Source: CAWCUK01 sp963798775
GTDB lineage: Bacteria > Bacteroidota > Ignavibacteria > Ignavibacteriales > Ignavibacteriaceae
Assembly: GCA_963798775.1 (NCBI GenBank)
Contig: CAWCUK010000006.1
Location: 1 to 64,000, forward strand
Length of the DNA stretch: 64,000 nt
Direction of reading: 5' to 3'
Both the position numbers and the translations under genes were made by a program. This document shows positions 35,218-45,350 of the stretch, piece by piece (the first letter of the stretch is position 1; the number at the start of each line of letters is the position of its first letter). The notes under the pieces were generated by a model, which saw only the letters and a program-made list of their open reading frames with translations, had not been told where the DNA came from and did not search any database.

Positions 35218-35313
35218 ATTATTATCCGGATTCTTTTTTGATTTAAAAGAATTTAGAATTTTGCGCTGTAATAAAAAATGATGTGGAATAATTTAGAGAG
35301 GGAATTAATTAAA

Positions 35314-35343
35314 AAAGCCTCTTCTTAAAGATAAAGAGGCTTT
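35314..35343 (-). terminator. Terminator of the nuo operon
   Basis: AAAGCCTCTT and AAGAGGCTTT with a 10-nt loop; on the minus strand followed by T-run. It lies 22 bp after the nuoN stop. Confidence 0.88.
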
Positions 35344-35364
35344 ATTAAAAGTTAAATCGGAAAA

Positions 35365-36861
35365 TTAAAATCCCAGAAATGTAATTGAAATCTTTGCAAA
35401 TTCAACTAAAGGAGTAAAATAAATTCCCAATATTATAATTGGAGCGGCAAGTAAAAATAATAAAGTAACATTTGCCGGCGATGCCTTAAAAGATGGTTTT
35501 AATTCTTCAGGCTTAACTAAAAACATATTCTTTAAAACTCTTATGTAGTAATAAAGTGAAACTACGGTATTCAGTAATGCTATTACGGCAACTGTTATCA
35601 TTTTAGCGTCAACCAAGGCAATAAATAAATACAGCTTTGCGATAAATCCCGCTGTGGGTGGTAATCCGGTTAACGAAACTAAAAATATCGCGAGCATAAT
35701 TCCGAGTAAAGGAGTAGAATATCCTAATCCTTTGTAATCATCAATTTCTTCGCTTCCGATTTTGTTGGCAATCAATAGTACAACATAAAAGGCGCCCAAA
35801 TTCATAATTGCGTAGATGGCAAAATAAATAAGAATAGCAATCAAGCCTTCGTCAGAGAGAACCGCTAATCCCAGCAGTAAATAACCTGCGTGAGCAATGC
35901 TTGAGTAAGCGAGCAATCGTTTCATATTAGTTTGCCACAGCGCCGCGAAATTTCCAAGTGTCATGGATAAAATGGAGATAACAATTAAAATTGATTTCCA
36001 GTCAATCAATCCTATTAAATGCCAATAACCTTGAGGATCGACCGATTGGATGAATGTGATTTTTATAAATCTAATCAATAATGCGAATCCGGCAGCCTTA
36101 CTTGCGATAGAAAGATATGCGGTAATAGTTATAGGCGCTCCTTCGTAAACATCCGGAGTCCAAAAATGAAACGGAGCCGCGGAAATTTTATACCCGATTC
36201 CTACGAAAATTAAAAGCCCGGAAAGAAGGAACATAAATGAAGGAACGCTGGATGCCTGGATTAAACTGTTGATTTCATAAAGATTAGTACTTCCGGTAAT
36301 TCCGTAAATAATTGAAATTCCGAAAAGCATAATTCCCGATGAAACTCCACCGAAAATAATATATTTAAGAGAGGCTTCGCTGTTTCTTAATGATTGGCGT
36401 GTAAAACCGGCCAAAACATAAGATGAAAGTGAAACTAACTCTAAGGCTAAATAAATAAGAATGAGATCGGAAGAAGAAAACATAAAGAACATTCCGAGAA
36501 TCATTCCGAATATCAGCGCATAATATTCGCCGTGCCTGTCGAAACTGCTTTTTATTTCAAAAGAAGATAAAGAAAAGAAAATAACGAGCAGGGAGGCGAG
36601 CAGTACAATTACTTTGAAAAATGCTCCAAAAGCATCAACAATAACCATTCCTTTAGTTCCGTTGCCGCCAAAGGCAAAAGAATTTAAACTGAATTGTTCT
36701 GCTACAAAATAGCCGGTAACAGCAATTGCGGCCAAAGCTATCCAGGGCAATAATTTTTTATTGTTTCCCATAATAAGATCTATGGTAACAAGAACTACTA
36801 TTCCGATTGAGATAGCCAATTCCGGTTTTACCAAATGAAGGCTGTTTACGATATAATTCAA
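35365..36861 (-). CDS. nuoN: NADH dehydrogenase subunit N
   Basis: A 498-residue antiporter-like membrane subunit with about 14 hydrophobic helices. Conserved features: LALELVSLSSYVLAGF (helix 5 Glu) and YKISAAPFHFWTPDVYEGAP (helix 7 Lys region). It pumps protons in the membrane arm of complex I. Intact, unlike its upstream neighbour nuoM. Last gene of the operon. Confidence 0.95.
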   Translation of the reverse strand: MNYIVNSLHLVKPELAISIGIVVLVTIDLIMGNNKKLLPWIALAAIAVTGYFVAEQFSLNSFAFGGNGTKGMVIVDAFGAFFKVIVLLASLLVIFFSLSSFEIKSSFDRHGEYYALIFGMILGMFFMFSSSDLILIYLALELVSLSSYVLAGFTRQSLRNSEASLKYIIFGGVSSGIMLFGISIIYGITGSTNLYEINSLIQASSVPSFMFLLSGLLIFVGIGYKISAAPFHFWTPDVYEGAPITITAYLSIASKAAGFALLIRFIKITFIQSVDPQGYWHLIGLIDWKSILIVISILSMTLGNFAALWQTNMKRLLAYSSIAHAGYLLLGLAVLSDEGLIAILIYFAIYAIMNLGAFYVVLLIANKIGSEEIDDYKGLGYSTPLLGIMLAIFLVSLTGLPPTAGFIAKLYLFIALVDAKMITVAVIALLNTVVSLYYYIRVLKNMFLVKPEELKPSFKASPANVTLLFLLAAPIIILGIYFTPLVEFAKISITFLGF

Positions 36862-36905
36862 ATTTTTCCACGATAGTAATACTTTTATATTAAAGTGATT
36901 CTTAA

Positions 36906-38509
36906 TTAAAATCCTCCAAGTGAGCTGTATATATCCTTTGCATGAATCATAAATTTAACCATAGCGTTAACTGAAGTATTCATAATATTTAGCATGGCAG
37001 AAGGATAAACACCTAAGAAAATAACTATTATACTTAGCGGAACTAACATAGCGTATTCTCTGAAAGTAAGATCTTTAAGTTATGACCATTTTTCTTTCAA
37101 ACCTCCTAAGAAAACTCTTTGGAATGCCCATAACATATAGCCGGCACCCAAAAGAATTCCAAGAGTAGAAATAATAGTCACTACTCGAATAGTTTCGACA
37201 CCGAAGGCTCCCAGGAAAACAAATGCTTCCGAAACAAATCCGCTTAATCCGGGCAGCCCGATTGCGGCAAAGAAAGCAAGAGTTGTAAATCCTGTATAAA
37301 CCGGCATCTGAGTGGCCAATCCGCCAAATCTTCTAATCCTCTCGTATGAGTTCTATCATAAACAACACCAACCAATAAGAAGAGCATTGCGGTAATTGTT
37401 CCGTGATTAAACATTTGAAGTACTGCGCCGGAAATTCCCATCGTATTTAGCGAAGCCATTCCGAGCAACACAAAACCCATATGTGAAACGGAAGAATATG
37501 CAATCATTTTCTTAAAATCTTTTTGGGCCAGTCGCATAAGGCTCCGTATATGATATTAATCATGCCGAACAGAGCAATATACCAGACCAGTTGCTGTGTA
37601 ATTTCCGGGAAAACCGGAAAGCAAATTCTTAAAATTCCATAAGTTCCCATTTTTAACAGAACACCTGCAAGAATAACACTAATTGCTGTAGGTGCTTCAA
37701 CGTGCGCATCCGGAAGCCAAGTATGGAAAGGGAACATTGGGATTTTAATTGCAAATCCAACAAACAATGCAATGTATGCTATTAACCTTAATTGTTAGGA
37801 TTCAGTGGCGACAGTAATCCGGTTGCCGTAAAATTAGCCGGATTCATCATCGCAAGCATATTAAATGTAAATACTTTTGTCTCCGCTTGCCAATGTTTCC
37901 TTCGAACTGAAATATAATCCGATCATTACAAGTAGAATGAAATACCGAACCGAACAAAGTATAAAGGAAGAATTTGATTGCTGCATATTCTCTTCTTGGT
38001 CCGCCCCATACTCCTATTAGGAAATACATCGGGAGAAGCATCAATTCCCAGAAAATATAGAATAAGAAGAAATCCAGAGCGACGAAAACTCCCATCATTC
38101 CTGTATCGAAAAGAAGGAAAAGTGCAAAATATCCTTTAACTGATTTATCAATTTTCCAGGAAGATAGGGTTGCAATAAAAGTTATAAGAGCCGTTAATAG
38201 GACAAGCGGAATACTTAAACCGTCAAGCCCCATAAAATAATCGATTTTAATTTTTCCGATCCATGAAAATCCGGAGATTTCAATCCAACGGAATTTTTCT
38301 ACAAACTGAAATGAATACGGATCATTTATTCCGCCGAGAGAATAATTATATGCTCCTAATAAAAATATTGCCGCAACAACCTGAATGCCGGTAATTAATA
38401 AAGTTATGCTCTTTACAATTTGTGACTGGCTTTTCGGCAAAAATAAAATAATTATCATTCCAACAATAGGTAGGAATGTTATAAATGATAAGATGGGAAA
38501 ATTTTCCAT
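36906..38509 (-). pseudogene. nuoM: NADH dehydrogenase subunit M, multiply frameshifted
   Basis: Antiporter-like subunit in pieces. Recognisable parts in order: MENFPILSFITFLPIVGMII, IFWELMLLPMYFLIG (helix 5 Glu), FAIKIPMFPFHTWLPDAHVE (helix 7 Lys), MIAYSSVSHMGFVLLG, LPGLSGFVSEAFVFLG, then YAMLVPLSIIVIFLG to the end at 36906. Joining them needs surplus bases removed near 37938-37943 and 37875-37878, missing bases added near 37788-37795, 37535-37539 and 37323-37329, and an in-frame TAA at 37080-37082 ignored. The rebuilt protein is of normal length (about 530). Flanking nuoL and nuoN are flawless. Local sequence error is likeliest; true decay cannot be excluded. Confidence 0.88.
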
Positions 38510-38533
38510 TTTTGTTTACCTAAATATTACAAA

Positions 38534-40639
38534 CTAAAATGACTTAAATAAGAATAATAGTATAACTAATGAGAATACAACTAAAACTAAATATGTTTGG
38601 ATTTTTCCGGTTTGGAATCTTCTGAAGAACAAGCCGATAAATCCACTGATATATGCCATCAAATTAACTAGTCCGTCTACAACAATACTGTCAAAATTAG
38701 CGCTGAATCTGGAAACCGATTTTGTAACAGTAGCGGAGCCGTTAACTATTCCGTCAATAACATTTGCATCAAACCATGATAGAATTCTACTTAAAGCTAA
38801 TGTTCCGGCAATAAATGTGGCATCATAAATTTCATCAAAATACCATTTATTGTATGATAGCTTGTATAGAGGATGAATTGAATTTGCAAATTTATCCGGA
38901 TCAAGTTTCTTCCATTGATAAAAAAGAAAAGCTAACAAAATACCCAATGAAGCAAGAATTAATGAAAGCACCATAGAAGGATAATGCGCGTGATGCATAG
39001 CTTCGGTATAAAAATGCGAATAGACAATTTCCGGTTCAACCGCCTCTACTTCTTTCCCTATCTCAGCTGCCGCATCTTCCCTCATAAAAGGATATCGAGT
39101 ATTTTCCGGAACTGAAATTTCCGGAATTTTAACCCATTGAGATAAGAACGCGCCCGCATCCGGATTTAATGGATTTGGAGTATACCATATAAATATTGAA
39201 AGGGCAGAAAGTACAACTAAAGGCATTGCCATAACAAAGGATGATTCATGCGCATGATCGTATTTTTCTTTATCTCTCGGTTTGCCGTGAAAAGTTAATA
39301 TTACTAATCGGAACATATAAAAGGCGGTAAGTAGTGCAACGAAAAATCCGACAACAGCGAAAATCCAATTTCCTGTTAATGACGCGAAAGCATAGCTGCC
39401 GGCTAAAATTCCGTCCTTACTTAAAAAGCCGGATGTTAACGGAATACCCGAAATAGCTAGTGAAGAGATTAAAAAAGTAGCGTAAGTTATAGGCATTTTT
39501 TTTCTTAATCCGCCCATTTTTCTAATATCTTGTTCGTGGTGCATTGCGTGAATAACTGAACCGGAACCAAGAAATAAACAAGCTTTGAAGAAAGCATGGG
39601 TTATAAGATGAAAAAAAGCGAATTGATATGCTCCTATTCCGAGAGCCATTACCATATAACCAAGCTGACTTATAGTTGAATAAGCCAGAACTTTTTTAAT
39701 ATCATTTTGAGTTAAAGCTATTGTTGCGGGGATAAAAGCGGATAATGCCCCTATTATCGCGATAAAGAAAAGTGCATCGCCTGTTAAAATTGTAAAAATT
39801 CTTGTTATAAAAAATACGCCGGCTGCAACCATAGTTGCCGCATGAATTAAAGCGCTAACCGGAGTAGGGCCTTCCATCGCATCAGGTAACCAAATATGAA
39901 GAGGGAACTGAGCTGATTTACCTATTGCTCCGCAAAAAATTAAAATTCCTGTTACTGTTAACCATGTTTCGCTTCCGAAAGGAAGAACACCTTGAGAAAT
40001 CAAATGAAATATTTTATCAAAGGAGAATGTGTGGTACGTAGTAAATAATAAAAGTATTCCGGCAAACATTCCGATATCGCCGACTCTGTTAACAAGAAAT
40101 GCTTTCTTGGATGCGTCGGATGCGGATTTTTTTTCAAACCAGAAACCTATAAGCAGGTAAGATGATAAACCTACAAGTTCCCAAAATATATACATCATTA
40201 AAATGTTATGGGTAAATACAATACCGGACATTGAGAAGGTAAAAATACCGAGATAGGAATAGTACCTGTTAAACCTTTTATCTCCTTTCATGTAACCAAT
40301 AGAGAATATATGAACAAGTACACTTATCAGTAGTACTACAAAAATCATTATAACAGATAAATTATCAAGTAAAATTCCAAGTTCTAATGTAAGATGGTTT
40401 AGAACCGGAATATTGCCGAAATTTATCCATTCGAACTCTGAGGTAATATCTGTGTTTACAAAATAAGAAAGCTTTGCAACTAAAAGAGTTACTGCAGAAA
40501 TGAAAGCAGCGGATATCGCAATCATTTCAATATAATAAGCTTTCTTAAATTTTTTCCCTATAAAAATTGTAATTGCAAATCCTGCCAAAGGCAAAAAGAT
40601 AATTGCAAGTGCCAGTTTGATTAATATAGCTTCAGTCAT
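38534..40639 (-). CDS. nuoL: NADH dehydrogenase subunit L
   Basis: A 701-residue antiporter-like subunit with the long C-terminal lateral helix. Motifs: YIFWELVGLSSYLLIGFW (helix 5 Glu), GKSAQFPLHIWLPDAMEGPTPVS (helix 7 Lys; read in two parts GKSAQFPLHIWLP and DAMEGPTPVS) and AYSTISQLGYMVMALG. An acidic linker at about 500-540 precedes the amphipathic helix. 24 bp before nuoM. Distal proton pump of complex I. Confidence 0.96.
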   Translation of the reverse strand: MTEAILIKLALAIIFLPLAGFAITIFIGKKFKKAYYIEMIAISAAFISAVTLLVAKLSYFVNTDITSEFEWINFGNIPVLNHLTLELGILLDNLSVIMIFVVLLISVLVHIFSIGYMKGDKRFNRYYSYLGIFTFSMSGIVFTHNILMMYIFWELVGLSSYLLIGFWFEKKSASDASKKAFLVNRVGDIGMFAGILLLFTTYHTFSFDKIFHLISQGVLPFGSETWLTVTGILIFCGAIGKSAQFPLHIWLPDAMEGPTPVSALIHAATMVAAGVFFITRIFTILTGDALFFIAIIGALSAFIPATIALTQNDIKKVLAYSTISQLGYMVMALGIGAYQFAFFHLITHAFFKACLFLGSGSVIHAMHHEQDIRKMGGLRKKMPITYATFLISSLAISGIPLTSGFLSKDGILAGSYAFASLTGNWIFAVVGFFVALLTAFYMFRLVILTFHGKPRDKEKYDHAHESSFVMAMPLVVLSALSIFIWYTPNPLNPDAGAFLSQWVKIPEISVPENTRYPFMREDAAAEIGKEVEAVEPEIVYSHFYTEAMHHAHYPSMVLSLILASLGILLAFLFYQWKKLDPDKFANSIHPLYKLSYNKWYFDEIYDATFIAGTLALSRILSWFDANVIDGIVNGSATVTKSVSRFSANFDSIVVDGLVNLMAYISGFIGLFFRRFQTGKIQTYLVLVVFSLVILLFLFKSF

Positions 40640-40645
40640 AACAAC

Positions 40646-40957
40646 TTAATCTTTCAATGTATCAATCTCATCAACATTAACTGTTGAGAAAGTTTTGTAA
40701 ATATTTAAAACTATTGCCAGTGCTATTGCGGCTTCAGCGGCTGCAAGAACTATAACAAAAAGAGCCATAAGCTGCCCTTGTAAGCCAAAGTTGCCGTATT
40801 TAGCAAACGCAATAAAATTGATGTTAGCTGAGTTAAGTATAAGTTCAATACCCATAAGAACCATTACGGCATTTTTACGTGTAACTATACCGTATATTCC
40901 CAACGAAAAAAGTATTGAGCTTACTACTAAAAAATGATTTAAACTAATGTGTGTCAT
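40646..40957 (-). CDS. nuoK: NADH dehydrogenase subunit K
   Basis: A 103-residue three-helix membrane subunit: LFSLGIYGIVTRKNAVMVLM, GIELILNSANINFIAF (conserved Glu), AAAEAAIALAIVLNIYK (second Glu). Six bp before nuoL. It lines the proton path in the membrane arm. Confidence 0.96.
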   Translation of the reverse strand: MTHISLNHFLVVSSILFSLGIYGIVTRKNAVMVLMGIELILNSANINFIAFAKYGNFGLQGQLMALFVIVLAAAEAAIALAIVLNIYKTFSTVNVDEIDTLKD

Positions 40958-40965
40958 ATTTCTAT

Positions 40966-41457
40966 TTATTGTTTACGCGCCATTGTGGCTGCACCAATCA
41001 GCGCAATTAAAAGTAATATTCCCAGCAATTCAAACACTACCGCGTATTGCGAAATAAGTAAATTGCCTAACGCATACGCTGTTGTTGTGGGGATTTGAGT
41101 ATCATATGATTTCCAGTTTGTGCTAACTAAAGATGAGGTTAATATTCCGGCGAATAATCCGACTCCGACTGCGGCAGGAATAACTTGAATAGAACCACTT
41201 TTAATTTGTACACTTGTTATTTTGTTTGTTAGCATCACGCCGAAAAGAAGTAGAATTAATATACCGCCGACATAAACCAATAATTGAACTACCGCGACAA
41301 AATCGGCGCCGAGTAGTACATAAATGCCTGCAACTCCAAAAAAAGTAAATAGTAAATAAAAAGCCGAGTGGACTATATTTCTTACAGTTACTACCAGAAA
41401 TGCAGAAACTAAAGTGATTGATGCAAAAAGATAAAATATTATATCGTATATATTCAT
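40966..41457 (-). CDS. nuoJ: NADH dehydrogenase subunit J
   Basis: A 163-residue membrane subunit with five helices; family features RNIVHSAFYLLFTFFGVAGIY (early region) and VQLLVYVGGILILLLFGVM. Usual length. Eight bp before nuoK, nine after nuoI. Confidence 0.95.
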   Translation of the reverse strand: MNIYDIIFYLFASITLVSAFLVVTVRNIVHSAFYLLFTFFGVAGIYVLLGADFVAVVQLLVYVGGILILLLFGVMLTNKITSVQIKSGSIQVIPAAVGVGLFAGILTSSLVSTNWKSYDTQIPTTTAYALGNLLISQYAVVFELLGILLLIALIGAATMARKQ

Positions 41458-41466
41458 GATTAACTC

Positions 41467-42048
41467 TTAATTTTCAGACGGTTTATTATTTTCCGGTTTT
41501 TGCGCTGCTTTTGCGGCTGCCGCTTCTGCTGCGGCTTGTGCTTTTTTAGCAGCTTTTTCAGCTTCAAACTCTGCAAAGTTATTTTTCTTTTCTTCCCTTT
41601 CTTGGGGAGTAAGGGTAACAAAATCATATTGCAAGTTTTGTCGCTCAAATTCAGAAAATTCATAAACGTCGGTCATGTAAATACATTCAGTAGGACAAGG
41701 GAAAACGCATAGTTGACAGTAGCAGCATTTTGCAAAGTCTATATCAAATTTAGTAACCCATAAAGCTTTACGTTTGCCGTTGGAAGTTTTACCCAAATCC
41801 TCTCCGGGAATTCCTTTAACAGTTTCTATTGAAATACAGCTGACAGGGCAGGCGCGGGCACATTGGTCGCAGCCTATACAGTCATCCATATTTACATATA
41901 ATCTGTTTCTTTCTCTTTCGGGAAGTTCCAGTTTTACGTCAGGATATTGAATTGTAACAGAAGGAGTAAAAAGATGTTTGAAAGTAATTTTCATACCGAT
42001 CAAAACAGTAAATAAACCTTCCCAGCCATTTTTAAAGTATTCTTTCAT
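41467..42048 (-). CDS. nuoI: NADH dehydrogenase subunit I
   Basis: A 193-residue ferredoxin-type subunit with two [4Fe-4S] motifs, CIGCDQCARACPVSC and CCYCQLCVFPCPTEC. The last 40 residues are an Ala/Lys-rich tail (AEKAAKKAQAAAEAAAAKA) that is not part of the core fold and varies between species. It carries electrons to subunit B. Confidence 0.96.
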   Translation of the reverse strand: MKEYFKNGWEGLFTVLIGMKITFKHLFTPSVTIQYPDVKLELPERERNRLYVNMDDCIGCDQCARACPVSCISIETVKGIPGEDLGKTSNGKRKALWVTKFDIDFAKCCYCQLCVFPCPTECIYMTDVYEFSEFERQNLQYDFVTLTPQEREEKKNNFAEFEAEKAAKKAQAAAEAAAAKAAQKPENNKPSEN

Positions 42049-42052
42049 ATTG

Positions 42053-43126
42053 CTATAAAACCGTTATTAGTCCGATTATGATTAGATTCACAAAAGCAAG
42101 AGGAATTAAGTATTTCCAGCACATAGCCATGAGTTGATCAACTCTTAAACGAGGAAGAGTCCATCTTAACCACATTTGTACAAAAACAAAGAATATTCCT
42201 TTTGCGGTGAACCAGAAAAATTGTTCAATTGGAATTAGCCAATGCGCGTTAAATAAATCTCCTAAATATCCGAAAGGAGATTGGTAGCCGCCGAAGAATA
42301 GTGACGTTACTATTGCTGAAACGGCAAACATATTGGCATATTCGGCTAAGAAAAACATAGCGAATTTCATTCCGCTGTATTCAGTATGGTAACCGGAAAC
42401 TAATTCCGATTCAGCTTCGGGTATATCGAAAGGGGTACGATTAACTTCAGCTAGTGTACTTAAGTAAATTATAAGAAAACCAAGTATCATCAAAGGAATA
42501 AAAATGAATTTGGATAAACCGAATTCCGGCCCGCCGAAAATCATCCAATTCCAAAAGTAACCGGTTTGCATTTCACTTAATTTATAAAGATTAAGAGTAC
42601 CGGTAATCATTACTATACTTATTATTACTAGTATGGTGGGAATTTCATAACTGATCATCTGGGCAGCCGATCTCATTGCGCCGAGTAGTGAATATTTATT
42701 ATTTGATGCCCAGCCCGCCATTAAAATTCCGGCAACTACTAATCCTGAAATTGCTACAATAAAGAAAACTCCCAAATCCAAATTTGAACCGATATAACCG
42801 CTTGAAAAAGGAATCGCGGCAAATACGGCATAACTTCCGGCAAATACTAAAATAGGAGCTAAATTAAATAATGGTTTATCATTATCGGTAGCAACTATAT
42901 CTTCTTTTTGAATAAGTTTTAAAATATCGGCAACAGTTTGAAGAATACCATGATAACCGACTCTCATAGGTCCAAGACGGTCCTGCATATGTGCCGAAAC
43001 TTTTCTTTCCAGTAGCACTGCGAATAATGCGAAAGGAAGAATAAAAACGAATAAGGGAAGCAGACTTTGAATTACCGCGGCTGCTACTCCACTACCGGTT
43101 AAATTTGATAAGAAATCGTATATCAT
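42053..43126 (-). CDS. nuoH: NADH dehydrogenase subunit H
   Basis: A 357-residue membrane subunit by the quinone chamber. Motifs: LLERKVSAHMQDRLGPMRVG and AEVNRTPFDIPEAESELVSGY. Four-base overlap with nuoD. About eight helices. It links the Q site to the membrane arm. Confidence 0.96.
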   Translation of the reverse strand: MIYDFLSNLTGSGVAAAVIQSLLPLFVFILPFALFAVLLERKVSAHMQDRLGPMRVGYHGILQTVADILKLIQKEDIVATDNDKPLFNLAPILVFAGSYAVFAAIPFSSGYIGSNLDLGVFFIVAISGLVVAGILMAGWASNNKYSLLGAMRSAAQMISYEIPTILVIISIVMITGTLNLYKLSEMQTGYFWNWMIFGGPEFGLSKFIFIPLMILGFLIIYLSTLAEVNRTPFDIPEAESELVSGYHTEYSGMKFAMFFLAEYANMFAVSAIVTSLFFGGYQSPFGYLGDLFNAHWLIPIEQFFWFTAKGIFFVFVQMWLRWTLPRLRVDQLMAMCWKYLIPLAFVNLIIIGLITVL

Positions 43127-44265
43127 CTGTCCACCTCTCCGAGAACTATATCAATACTTCCTAAAATTGCAATAACATCAGCAACCATGTGACCTTTACA
43201 TAATTCGTTAAGTACACCAAGATTGATGAATGAGGGAGCTCTAACTTTGACTCTTTGCGGACTCGTAGTTCCGTTACTTACTATAAAATAACCAAGTTCA
43301 CCGCGTGGATTTTCTACACGGGTATAAACTTGACCGACCGGCGGCTTTATTCTTTTGGGAATCGCGGAAGAAACATCACCTTCTGGAATTTGATCTAATG
43401 CTTGTTCTAAAATTTTTATACTTTGTTCCATTTCCAGTATACGGAGGTAATATCTATCCCAACAATCTCCGACCGTGCCGACCCAGCCTTCACCCACAGG
43501 GATATCAAAATCAAATTTATTATATATTGAATAAGTATCGTCTTTTCTGAGATCCCATTTTATTCCGCTGGCTCTTAGATTGGGGCCTGTAATTCCATAA
43601 TTTATTGCTGTATCAACGGGCAGAATTCCAACATTAGCAGTACGTTCAACAAAAATTTTGTTATACGTTAAAAGCTCATTTAATTCTTTAATATTTGGTT
43701 TGAAATATTGGAGGAATTCTTTAGCCATTCTTATGAAATCAGGATGAAGATCGTGCGAAACTCCGCCAATCCAAATATAATTGTATAATAATCTGGCTCC
43801 GGAAGTCATTTCAAAAAGACTTAAAATCTTTTCTCTATCTCTGAAGCAATAAAGGAAGGGAGTAAAAGCTCCTATATCCAAACCATAAGTTCCTATAGCA
43901 ACAAGATGGGAAGCAATTCTCTGCAATTCGCCCATTATAACTCGGATATATTCTACACGTTCCGGAACTTCAATTCCAAGAAGTTTTTCAACGGCTAATG
44001 CATATCCGAATTCATTATACATTGAAGCAAGATAATCCATGCGGTCTGTGTAAGGAATTACTTGCGGATATGTCATTGCTTCAGTATGCTTTTCAAAGCA
44101 TCTGTGAAGATATCCTAAATGAGGTATTACATTTGTTATTATTTCACCCTCAAGCTGAAGCTCTAATCTCAGCACACCGTGTGTAGAAGGGTGCTGAGGC
44201 CCCATGTTGAGTATCATTTCTTCTGTTTTAAGAGACATAGTATCAACGTAATTTTTGTTTCTCAT
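43123..44265 (-). CDS. nuoD: NADH dehydrogenase subunit D
   Basis: A 380-residue quinone-site subunit descended from NiFe hydrogenase large subunit. MNMGPQHPSTHGVLRL-type start (residues 19-32), GYLHRCFEKH (conserved His), YTDRMDYLASMYNEFGYA, and the C-terminal DIVLGEVDR. The ATG at 44265 adds a 10-residue extension; MSLKTEEM at 44235 could be the true start. It binds quinone together with subunit B. Confidence 0.95.
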   Translation of the reverse strand: MRNKNYVDTMSLKTEEMILNMGPQHPSTHGVLRLELQLEGEIITNVIPHLGYLHRCFEKHTEAMTYPQVIPYTDRMDYLASMYNEFGYALAVEKLLGIEVPERVEYIRVIMGELQRIASHLVAIGTYGLDIGAFTPFLYCFRDREKILSLFEMTSGARLLYNYIWIGGVSHDLHPDFIRMAKEFLQYFKPNIKELNELLTYNKIFVERTANVGILPVDTAINYGITGPNLRASGIKWDLRKDDTYSIYNKFDFDIPVGEGWVGTVGDCWDRYYLRILEMEQSIKILEQALDQIPEGDVSSAIPKRIKPPVGQVYTRVENPRGELGYFIVSNGTTSPQRVKVRAPSFINLGVLNELCKGHMVADVIAILGSIDIVLGEVDR

Positions 44266-44292
44266 TCCTTAGCAGGAATGTACTATTAATAT

Positions 44293-44823
44293 TTAATAAG
44301 GTACTTTCATACCGTGATAAAATTCCGGATTTTTATAATCTTTTCTTAAAGGATATCCGGCTTCCCAATCGTATGGCATTAAAATTCTCATAAGATTAGG
44401 ATGATTCAGGAAAATAATTCCGAGCATATCATAAGCTTCTCTTTCTTCCCAATCAGCATGACGCCAAACTTCGGCAACGGAAACAACTTCCGGTTTTTCT
44501 CTGGGGGTAAAAGCTTTTAGAACAAGTTTATGACGAAGAATAGTAGATTCCAGATGATATACTACACTTAATGTTCCGCCTACAATTCGTAAACTGCCGT
44601 CTTCTTCGGTAGAATTTTCTCCGTTTGCGTCATCAACACCGGAAAGGAGAATTAAATTGTCAAATAATAAATCCTCAGTATCTCTTAGGAAATAGCTGAT
44701 TTTATCTATCTCAAACGGATTAACAATTATAAACTGTTCAACCGGTTGATCGGCAACAAACTCTATAACTGAATCATTAAATTTATTTTTTAATATGCTG
44801 AAAATTTCTTCTGCTGTTTTCAT
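44293..44823 (-). CDS. nuoC: NADH dehydrogenase subunit C
   Basis: A 176-residue hydrophilic subunit with the family motif WREREAYDMLGI-type (here WEEREAYDMLGIIFLNHP) and LMRILMPYDWEAGYPLRKDY at the end. Separate from nuoD, not fused. Starts inside the end of nuoB (four-base overlap). Confidence 0.95.
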   Translation of the reverse strand: MKTAEEIFSILKNKFNDSVIEFVADQPVEQFIIVNPFEIDKISYFLRDTEDLLFDNLILLSGVDDANGENSTEEDGSLRIVGGTLSVVYHLESTILRHKLVLKAFTPREKPEVVSVAEVWRHADWEEREAYDMLGIIFLNHPNLMRILMPYDWEAGYPLRKDYKNPEFYHGMKVPY

Positions 44824-45311
44824 ACGACTTTTTTTACCAAAGATTCATTTCTTATTTTTTCTTGTAATTTTAATAAGCCTTCCAGTAAAGCTTCGGGACG
44901 GGGAGGACAGCCGGGCACATAAACATCTACAGGAATAACTCTGTCTACTCCTTTTAAAACATGATAGCCGTGTTCCCAGTAAGGGCCGCCGCAGTTCGAA
45001 CAGCTTCCCATTGAAATTACATATTTAGGATCGGGCATTTGTTCATATAATCTTTTAATTCTTAGAGCCATTTTTAAAGTAACAGTACCGGAAATTATAA
45101 TTACATCCGATTGACGCGGAGAAGGCCGCGGTATAACTCCAAATCTATCAAAGTCGTAATGGGATGCTGATGTAGCCATCATTTCGATAGCACAGCACGC
45201 CAATCCGAAACCGACTTGCCAAAGCGAAGATAATCTTGCCCAATTCAAAAGATCATCAACTTTGGTTATAACTATATTATCGTCAGTAAATTGTTTGTCT
45301 AATAATCCCAT
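44820..45311 (-). CDS. nuoB: NADH dehydrogenase subunit B
   Basis: A 163-residue subunit holding cluster N2, the last cluster before quinone. Cys ligands: FGLACCAIEMMA, GSCSNCGGPYW and VPGCPPRPEALL. ATGA overlap with nuoC. Confidence 0.97.
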   Translation of the reverse strand: MGLLDKQFTDDNIVITKVDDLLNWARLSSLWQVGFGLACCAIEMMATSASHYDFDRFGVIPRPSPRQSDVIIISGTVTLKMALRIKRLYEQMPDPKYVISMGSCSNCGGPYWEHGYHVLKGVDRVIPVDVYVPGCPPRPEALLEGLLKLQEKIRNESLVKKVV

Positions 45312-45350
45312 TGTAAATTCATCTATATATATTATTAAAATGTAGAGCTT

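Noticed and set aside
37080..37767. Three separate small membrane proteins
   Set aside because: They are consecutive pieces of one nuoM broken by indels.
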